Below, one piece after another: positions 13,762 to 17,722 of a stretch of 17,722 nt of DNA. Numbering within the stretch: position 1 is the stretch's first letter; each line of letters starts with the position of its first letter. The DNA lies in NCBI GenBank assembly GCA_934351445.1, contig CAKRIZ010000041.1, positions 1 to 17,722 of the forward strand, given 5' to 3'. The notes beneath the pieces were generated by a model that was given only the letters and a program-made list of their open reading frames with translations, had not been told where the DNA came from and searched no databases. This stretch comes from an uncultured Eubacterium sp. (lineage in GTDB: Bacteria; Bacillota; Clostridia; Lachnospirales; Lachnospiraceae). Made by a program: the position numbers and the translations under genes.

Positions 13762-14643
13762 ATGGAAATGAAAGAGATTGGAGTCACGGCTGAACCGTCA
13801 GAAGCAGCAAAAACAACAGAATTACAGGAAAAGTATGCACATCTGCAGGCGTATCTGAGATCGCTCGGCAGTGTGGCAGTCGCTTTTTCGAGTGGCGTGG
13901 ATTCAACATTTTTATTATATGCTGCAAAAGAGGCATTGGGAGACCAGGTGATTGCCATCACAGCGCGTTCCTGTTCATTTCCGCAGCGTGAATTAAAAGA
14001 AGCAGCGGCTTATTGCGAGGCTAACGGTATCCGGCATTTTATCGTAGACTCAGAGGAATTGAATATCGAAGGATTTTCACAGAATCCACCGAACCGTTGC
14101 TACCTGTGTAAACATGAGTTGTTTGAGAAAATACTGGCAATCGCCGATAAAGAAGGGATTGCGGCAGTCGCAGAGGGATCGAACCTCGATGATAACGGGG
14201 ATTACCGGCCTGGGCTGCAGGCGGTCGCAGAACTGGGTATCAAAAGCCCGTTGCGTGAGGCAGGGCTGACAAAGCAGGAGATCCGCATACTCTCGAGACA
14301 GTTCGGTCTGCCGACCTGGGAAAAACAGTCGTTTGCCTGTCTGAGCAGCCGTTTCCCATACGGTGAGACGATCACTGAGGAAAAACTGCGTATGGTCGAC
14401 CGGGCAGAACAGCTGCTGTTAGATCTTGGATTCTCGCAGGTACGTGTGCGTATCCATGGAACGCTTGCCCGTATCGAGCTGCTTCCGCAGGAGTTTTCAA
14501 AACTCATGGAGGGGACGACCAGAGAGCGTGTGAATCAGGAGTTCCAGTCATACGGATTCTCCTACGTAGCACTCGACCTGCAGGGCTACCGCACCGGCAG
14601 CATGAATGAGACACTGCATCTGGCGGAGGATTATCGTGCGTGA
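13762..14643 (+). CDS. larE: ATP-dependent sacrificial sulfur transferase
   Basis: A 293-residue PP-loop enzyme. LarE adenylates the carboxylated nicotinic acid dinucleotide and donates the sulfur of one of its own cysteines, on the way to the nickel-pincer cofactor of lactate racemase-type enzymes. The PP-loop is AFSSGVDSTF (Ser43-Ser48 region), followed by AVAEGSNLDDNGDYRPG. The conserved sulfur-donor cysteine is Cys193 in QSFACLSSRFPYGE. Further cysteines in NRCYLCKHELF might matter for a cluster-dependent recycling form, which is an inference. The start at ATG 13762 has GGGAGGAGG upstream; ATG 13768 is an alternative. larA, larB and larC are not in the window, so the rest of the pathway must lie elsewhere. 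Confidence 0.92.
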   Translation: MEMKEIGVTAEPSEAAKTTELQEKYAHLQAYLRSLGSVAVAFSSGVDSTFLLYAAKEALGDQVIAITARSCSFPQRELKEAAAYCEANGIRHFIVDSEELNIEGFSQNPPNRCYLCKHELFEKILAIADKEGIAAVAEGSNLDDNGDYRPGLQAVAELGIKSPLREAGLTKQEIRILSRQFGLPTWEKQSFACLSSRFPYGETITEEKLRMVDRAEQLLLDLGFSQVRVRIHGTLARIELLPQEFSKLMEGTTRERVNQEFQSYGFSYVALDLQGYRTGSMNETLHLAEDYRA

Positions 14644-14647
14644 CCGC

Positions 14648-14676
14648 TTGCGTTTTTACACAAGGGGTGCTATGAT
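14648..14676 (+). promoter_or_regulatory. Sigma-A promoter before the small-protein cluster
   Basis: TTGCGT at 14648-14653 and TATGAT at 14671-14676 have a 17-base spacer. Transcription would start near 14683, inside or just before the GGGAGGT ribosome binding site, giving an unusually short leader of about 16 bases. Confidence 0.55.
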
Positions 14677-14698
14677 AGGCGGGAGGTAGTTGAAGCAT

Positions 14699-15112
14699 AT
14701 GAGACAGACGATATCACGAAAAAAGCGGATAATTGTATATTTGCTGATCGCATGCATGATGGTTGCCGGAATTTGTTCCGGTGAATCACGGATTTCGTCT
14801 GCCCATTTTCAGACAGCAGCTGCCGATACGGAGGCTGTCTATCGGCTGATTCCGGATCTGTTACGCTCAGACGAGGCATGTACCGAGCAGATGATCGGTG
14901 CAAGGACACGTCTGCCGCAGATCCGCGCGATCCGTCTGAACAGACGTGTGCTTCGCGTCCTGCTGACCGAGCTTGCTGTGGGAGAGCGTGCGCTCACTAC
15001 AGAACCCGGTTTCTTTCTCTATCGTGGCGAGTATTGTCTGCCTGATCTGGCGCAGGGACTCGTGACGACGATTCAATATATCCATGATCTGGATGGGAAA
15101 AAATCCGCATAA
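14699..15112 (+). CDS. Small secreted or membrane-anchored protein of unknown function
   Basis: A 137-residue protein I do not recognise. Residues 1-12 are basic (MRQTISRKKRII) and residues about 12-28 are hydrophobic (VYLLIACMMVAGICSG), so it has a signal peptide or single anchor with most of the chain outside the cytoplasm. The remainder is charged, rich in Arg and Leu, probably helical (IRLNRRVLRVLLTELAVGER), with three more cysteines or single Cys positions at EACTEQ and GEYCLPD. The start is ATG 14699, ten bases after GGGAGGT; an upstream TTG at 14690 is too close to the binding site. It is the first of a run of three small membrane or secreted products. Confidence 0.7.
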   Translation: MRQTISRKKRIIVYLLIACMMVAGICSGESRISSAHFQTAAADTEAVYRLIPDLLRSDEACTEQMIGARTRLPQIRAIRLNRRVLRVLLTELAVGERALTTEPGFFLYRGEYCLPDLAQGLVTTIQYIHDLDGKKSA

Positions 15113-15154
15113 CAACACGAAAAAGAATATGTGTAGAAAGCAAAATATTTCGCA

Positions 15155-15210
15155 GCCTATGTGATGCATTGCAGCATGGGTTTCTTTGTGTATGCCAAAA
15201 TCGCATAGGC
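15155..15210 (+). other. Hairpin in the leader of the small membrane genes
   Basis: GCCTATGTGAT at 15155-15165 pairs with ATCGCATAGGC at 15200-15210 (10 of 11), enclosing an inner GCAT/ATGC helix and a purine/T-rich loop. It ends 31 bases before the 36-residue gene. No poly-T tail follows, so it is not a standard terminator; it may be an RNA processing or regulatory structure. It fits no riboswitch consensus I know. Confidence 0.4.
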
Positions 15211-15240
15211 TTATTTGGTATGTCAGGAGGAGGAATCTGT

Positions 15241-15351
15241 ATGGACATGATAGTAGTCGCAGTGATGGCAGTGTTGATGATAGGTGCGGCGATCTGGTGT
15301 TGGCGCATCGAAAATCTGCCAAACGCGGATGAGAAAAAAGACCCAAAATAA
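15241..15351 (+). CDS. 36-residue single-span membrane protein
   Basis: A very small gene with an excellent ribosome binding site (AGGAGGAGG, seven bases or so before ATG 15241). The product is one membrane helix, residues about 2-21 (DMIVVAVMAVLMIGAAIWCW), followed by a short charged tail rich in Lys, Asp and Glu. The N-terminus is probably outside and the charged end cytoplasmic. I do not recognise the family. The strong binding site and the matching neighbour at 15389 argue that it is real. Confidence 0.62.
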   Translation: MDMIVVAVMAVLMIGAAIWCWRIENLPNADEKKDPK

Positions 15352-15352
15352 G

Positions 15353-15372
15353 AATTCAGAACAATTCAGAAC
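15353..15372 (+). repeat. Two exact tandem 10-base repeats
   Basis: AATTCAGAAC is present twice back to back at 15353-15362 and 15363-15372, directly after the stop codon of the 36-residue gene and before the ribosome binding site of the next. It may be a slippage product or a protein or RNA binding pair. Confidence 0.6.
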
Positions 15373-15388
15373 ATGGAGGAAATAAAGT

Positions 15389-15532
15389 ATGAACCCGTTG
15401 ATGTGGTTATTAGTAATTATAGGAAGTGTCGCAGGAGTAGGAACAACATTCTATATCATTGTATCATTTATAGGAGTAGTCGCATATAAGATCTATCGGA
15501 TGGCAAAATACCATATGTCTATCTATGACTAA
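15389..15532 (+). CDS. 47-residue membrane protein
   Basis: A small open frame with GGAGG eight or nine bases before ATG 15389. The product begins MNPLMWLLVIIGSVAGVG and continues TTFYIIVSFIGVVAYKIYRM with a short tail ending in YD. It contains one long or two short membrane segments (about residues 4-20 and 21-36) and a basic cytoplasmic end. No family is recognised. It is the last gene before a strong terminator, on the same strand as the 36-residue gene, 37 bases after it. Confidence 0.65.
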   Translation: MNPLMWLLVIIGSVAGVGTTFYIIVSFIGVVAYKIYRMAKYHMSIYD

Positions 15533-15581
15533 GACGAAGGGATTGTGCCTGACGGATCATTTATGGATCGTGTATAGAATG

Positions 15582-15612
15582 AAACACCCCTCTGTGTGCA
15601 GAGGGGTGTTTT
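15582..15612 (+). terminator. Strong rho-independent terminator
   Basis: AAACACCCCTCTG at 15582-15594 and CAGAGGGGTGTTT at 15599-15611 form a perfect 13-pair stem with a four-base loop and a T-rich 3' side. It ends the small-protein transcription unit about 50 bases after the last stop codon. Confidence 0.95.
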
Positions 15613-15672
15613 GTTGTCACCAAATACATCAAAACCGTGCCAAAACAGCCGGAAAGCTTTATAAATATGAAG

Positions 15673-15701
15673 TTGAAATGCACAGGGATTAACTGTATAA
15701 T
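15673..15701 (+). promoter_or_regulatory. Sigma-A promoter of the Hpt gene
   Basis: TTGAAA at 15673-15678, a 17-base spacer, and a perfect TATAAT at 15696-15701. Transcription would start near 15708, about 40 bases before the coding region. Confidence 0.85.
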
Positions 15702-15746
15702 GAAGCCATATGGCTGAAAGAAGCATACAAAAGAAGGAGAAGCGTA

Positions 15747-16106
15747 ATGACTATACAAGAGTGTTATGAAAGTTTTGGTGGGGATTTTGCAGATGTGAGC
15801 CAGAGAATCCCTAAGGACGAACTGATTCAGCGATTTGCTTTAAAATTTCTGGATGACAAGAGCTATGAGAATCTTGCGGCAGAATTGAAAAGAGATGACA
15901 TGGATCAGGCATTTCGTGCGGCACATGCATTAAAGGGTGTTAGCCTGAATCTGAGTTTTAAAAACCTTGGAAATTCTGCCAGTGAATTAACAGAGGAACT
16001 CAGACATTGGGAGACTGCGCCGGTGGATAAGGCACGCTGCCAAGAATTATTCAAGCAGGTATCTGCAGATTACGAGGCTGTTATAACAGCAGTAAAACAG
16101 CTATAA
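15747..16106 (+). CDS. Stand-alone Hpt (histidine phosphotransfer) domain protein
   Basis: A 119-residue soluble protein consisting of one Hpt four-helix bundle. The phosphoacceptor is His60 in FRAAHALKGVSLNLSF, with the conserved lysine and glycine two and three positions on; the following NLGNSASELTEELRHWE matches the next helix. Hpt proteins shuttle phosphate between histidine kinases and response-regulator receivers in multistep phosphorelays. No kinase or receiver gene is adjacent, so the partners are unknown. The start is ATG 15747 with AGAAGGAGAAG upstream, and the gene has its own near-consensus promoter. Such proteins are often encoded near complex hybrid kinases, which are absent here. 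Confidence 0.92.
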   Translation: MTIQECYESFGGDFADVSQRIPKDELIQRFALKFLDDKSYENLAAELKRDDMDQAFRAAHALKGVSLNLSFKNLGNSASELTEELRHWETAPVDKARCQELFKQVSADYEAVITAVKQL

Positions 16107-16211
16107 GAACGATTGGGCGGGTGAGAATGGCTGGTTTTGAAGCACTGGATGCCGGGCAGACAGATGCTGAGGGCTGGCCGTGAGTATAAATAATTGATAA
16201 AGGATCAGTAA

Positions 16212-17411
16212 ATGGGAGCAGTTGTTACATTAAAAAAAGGTGAAGGCAGGACGATCAAAGCCGGAGGTCTGTGGATCTTTGACAATGAGATAGATACGAT
16301 CATGGGATCGTTTGAAAATGGTGCTATTGTAATAATTCACGATTTTGACGGATATCCACTCGGACGGGGGTTTATCAATACGAATTCCAAGATCCGTATA
16401 CGGCTGATGACGCGTCATGTGGATCAGGAGATCAATGAAGAATTTTTGCGGCTGCGCGTGCAGCGGGCATGGGAATATCGCAAGACGACGGTAGATACAT
16501 CTTCCTGCCGCGTGATATTCGGTGAGGCAGACTTTCTGCCTGGCTTTATTGTTGATAAATATGAGAATGTTCTGGTTGTCCAGTGTCTGGCACTTGGCAT
16601 GGAGCAGTTCAAACTCACCATTGTGCGTCTGCTGAGGGAGATACTTGAGGCAGACGGCATCCATGTACGTGGTGTGTATGAGCGCAGCGATGCCAATGAA
16701 CGGAAAAAAGAAGGATTGCCGAAGGTTAAGGATTTTATCGGGGATGCATTTGATACAAATGTAGAAATCGTTGAAAATGGTGTGCATTATCTGGTAGATG
16801 TCGTGAATGGTCAGAAAACCGGATTTTTCCTGGATCAGAAGTACAACAGACTGGCGATGCAGCGGATCTGTAAGGGTAAGAAAGTGCTGGATTGTTTTAC
16901 ACATATGGGTACTTTTGCCCTCAATGCAGGACATGCAGGGGCATCGGATGTACTGGGATTGGACATATCGGAATATGCGCTGAGTCAGGCGAGAGCTAAT
17001 GCGCAGTTAAACCATCTGGAGGATACGGTACATTTCCATTGCGCCAATGTGTTGGACGAGCTGCCCAGACTGGCAGAAACAGGGGAGACTTATGATGTGG
17101 TCATTCTGGATCCGCCGGCGTTCACAAAATCCAGGGAAGCGACCAGGAATGCGATCAAAGGATACCGGGAGATTAATCGCAAGGGCTTGAAACTCGTGCG
17201 GGATGGTGGTTATCTGGCGACCTGTTCCTGCTCACATTTTATGACGCAGGAGCTGTTTACCAAGACGATCCGCGAGGCTGCCAATTCTGTGCACAGACGG
17301 CTGCGGCAGGTAGAATTCCGCACACAGGCACCGGATCATCCGATTCTGTGGGCGGCAGATGAGAGTTATTATCTCAAGTTCTATATTTTCCAGGTTGTAG
17401 ACGAAAAATAA
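16212..17411 (+). CDS. rlmI: RlmI-type class I SAM-dependent rRNA (cytosine-C5) methyltransferase
   Basis: A 399-residue two-domain enzyme: an N-terminal PUA RNA-binding domain (residues about 1-75, with GRTIKAGGLWIFDNEI and GYPLGRGFINTNSKIRIR), a linker, and a C-terminal Rossmann methyltransferase. The SAM motif is VLDCFTHMGTFALNAGHAGA, the motif II acidic end is VLGLDISEYAL, and the active-site loops are ILDPPAFTKS and ATCSCSHF with the expected cysteine. RlmI methylates C1962 of 23S rRNA in E. coli; the target here is inferred by homology. The preceding segment NGQKTGFFLDQKYNR is typical of the family. The start is ATG 16212, with AAAGGA upstream. The 105 bases between this gene and hpt hold no clear promoter or terminator. 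Confidence 0.92.
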   Translation: MGAVVTLKKGEGRTIKAGGLWIFDNEIDTIMGSFENGAIVIIHDFDGYPLGRGFINTNSKIRIRLMTRHVDQEINEEFLRLRVQRAWEYRKTTVDTSSCRVIFGEADFLPGFIVDKYENVLVVQCLALGMEQFKLTIVRLLREILEADGIHVRGVYERSDANERKKEGLPKVKDFIGDAFDTNVEIVENGVHYLVDVVNGQKTGFFLDQKYNRLAMQRICKGKKVLDCFTHMGTFALNAGHAGASDVLGLDISEYALSQARANAQLNHLEDTVHFHCANVLDELPRLAETGETYDVVILDPPAFTKSREATRNAIKGYREINRKGLKLVRDGGYLATCSCSHFMTQELFTKTIREAANSVHRRLRQVEFRTQAPDHPILWAADESYYLKFYIFQVVDEK

Positions 17412-17421
17412 TCCGAAGAAT

Positions 17422-17519
17422 GCTTATTTTATAGGGATTCCGGAACATTTTTCTGATATGAAATAAAAGACTGACACACCTTTTGACACACTTTTATAGA
17501 AAAATGTTTCGAAATAAGC
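17422..17519. repeat. Long interrupted inverted repeat enclosing direct repeats
   Basis: CGGAACATTTTTCT at 17441-17454 is the inverse complement of AGAAAAATGTTTCG at 17498-17511 in 13 of 14 positions. Flanking it, GCTTATTT at 17422-17429 is repeated inverted as AAATAAGC at 17512-17519. Between the arms lie two direct copies, GACACACCTTTT and GACACACTTTT, at 17473-17495. The site lies just after the methyltransferase and just before mobile-type toxin DNA, as a recombination or attachment site might. Confidence 0.55.
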
Positions 17520-17520
17520 A

Positions 17521-17550
17521 AATCCTCTTAGAGTAATCTAAGGGGATTTT
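17521..17550 (+). terminator. Rho-independent terminator after the methyltransferase
   Basis: AATCCTCTTAGA at 17521-17532 and TCTAAGGGGATT at 17537-17548 form a 12-pair stem with one G-U and a four-base GTAA loop, ending in a T-run. It is placed to end rRNA-methyltransferase transcription. Confidence 0.8.
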
Positions 17551-17562
17551 GTCGATATATCG

Positions 17563-17591
17563 TTGTCTGATTTGATAAGTTATGATATACT
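17563..17591 (+). promoter_or_regulatory. Promoter of the holin-like toxin gene
   Basis: TTGTCT at 17563-17568 and TATACT at 17586-17591 have a 17-base spacer. Transcription would begin near 17598, giving a structured leader of about 80 bases before the toxin start codon. Confidence 0.7.
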
Positions 17592-17624
17592 TCGCACATG
17601 GGAAACCAGAGAGCCGGGCGGCTT

Positions 17625-17671
17625 ACCCTCTTTTTCGGAGGGGCTAACCCTCCAGACGAAAGAAAGGAGGG
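17625..17671 (+). promoter_or_regulatory. Switch-like leader covering the toxin ribosome binding site
   Basis: Four alternating complementary segments are visible: ACCCTC (17625-17630), GGAGGGG (17637-17643), CCCTCC (17648-17653) and GGAGGG (17666-17671). The last contains the toxin Shine-Dalgarno. Pairing 1:2 with 3:4 hides the binding site; pairing 2:3 frees it. This is read directly from the bases; the regulatory role is inferred. Confidence 0.55.
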
Positions 17672-17679
17672 CGTTGCCA

Positions 17680-17722
17680 ATGTATGTTACATACTCTGAC
17701 TTAATTCAGATTGGAATATTCA
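17680..17722 (+). CDS. Putative holin-like toxin (type I toxin family), truncated by window end
   Basis: ATG 17680 is preceded by AAAGGAGG nine bases upstream and begins MYVTYSDLIQIGIF, after which the window ends. This opening matches the family of about 30-residue putative holin-like toxins (MxVTYSDLxQxGxF), single-span hydrophobic peptides related to TxpA/Fst-type type I toxins that damage the membrane when over-expressed. Such genes are usually controlled by an antisense RNA and are frequent on prophages and conjugative elements of Firmicutes. The 14 visible codons and the structured leader are fully typical. The remaining part and any antitoxin RNA lie beyond the window. Confidence 0.8.
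   Translation, partial: MYVTYSDLIQIGIF

Noticed and set aside
13011..13961. Long minus-strand open frame (316 codons) opposite tcdA and the start of larE
   Set aside because: Both plus-strand genes have clear family motifs through this stretch; the reverse product has a low-complexity His/Cys-rich composition typical of a shadow frame.
15155..15210. Known riboswitch class (fluoride, preQ1, ZTP, NiCo)
   Set aside because: The hairpin lacks the conserved loop sequences of these classes, so it was kept only as an unassigned structure.
16125..16181. A short open frame of about 17 codons between hpt and the methyltransferase
   Set aside because: It has no convincing ribosome binding site and no hydrophobic or conserved pattern.
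16230..16934. Minus-strand open frame (234 codons) opposite the methyltransferase
   Set aside because: It is fully embedded in the PUA and methyltransferase coding region and has no recognisable domain or good start signal.
1..17722. tRNA or rRNA genes and CRISPR arrays
   Set aside because: No cloverleaf, rRNA core sequence or regularly spaced repeat set was found on either strand by reading.

Overview
The window most resembles a chromosomal segment of a gut Lachnospiraceae-type bacterium (Bacillota, Clostridia). The signs are moderate-to-low GC, strong AGGAGG-type ribosome binding sites, sigma-A promoters with 17-bp spacers, a clostridial 4-hydroxybutyrate-dehydrogenase-type enzyme, and decayed RhuM and large-serine-recombinase pieces typical of gut Firmicutes mobile elements. 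The genus cannot be told from sequence alone. No rRNA, tRNA or CRISPR array was seen.

Layout. Positions 1-740 are a graveyard of a mobile element: a RhuM-like gene and a large serine recombinase, each internally deleted, joined end to end and running into an intact PAP2 phosphatase (732-1262). A chemoreceptor (1443-3161) with its own promoter and terminator follows, then shikimate kinase aroK (3333-3842). Between aroK and the next convergent gene lies a frameshifted remnant of a small membrane segment that also contains a strong hairpin.

Positions 4074-12455 form the most distinctive block, a divergently transcribed uptake and metabolism locus. To the left run an aldehyde dehydrogenase and a 4-hydroxybutyrate-dehydrogenase-type iron alcohol dehydrogenase. 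To the right run a NitT/TauT-type lipoprotein binding protein, two different permeases and two different ATPases. A convergent AMP-forming acyl-CoA-ligase-like gene closes the block, and a small XRE regulator is divergent to it. Two near-identical palindromes sit between the divergent promoters. The two ATPases carry complementary motif defects, so a heterodimer would have one canonical and one degenerate ATP site. This is familiar in heterodimeric ABC exporters but unexpected in an importer. The substrate is probably a small organic acid, alcohol or sulfonate; the sequence does not fix which.

Positions 12916-14643 hold tcdA (tRNA ct6A cyclisation) and larE (sulfur transfer for the nickel-pincer cofactor), closely spaced behind one promoter. 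Next comes a run of small secreted or membrane proteins of unknown function (14699-15532), two of them only 36 and 47 residues, ending at a strong terminator. A stand-alone Hpt phosphotransfer protein (15747-16106) and an RlmI-type rRNA methyltransferase (16212-17411) follow.

The right edge (17422-17722) contains a long inverted repeat enclosing direct repeats, a terminator, a promoter, and the start of a holin-like type I toxin gene whose leader has four mutually complementary segments able to hide or expose the ribosome binding site. The window cuts this toxin gene off after 14 codons.
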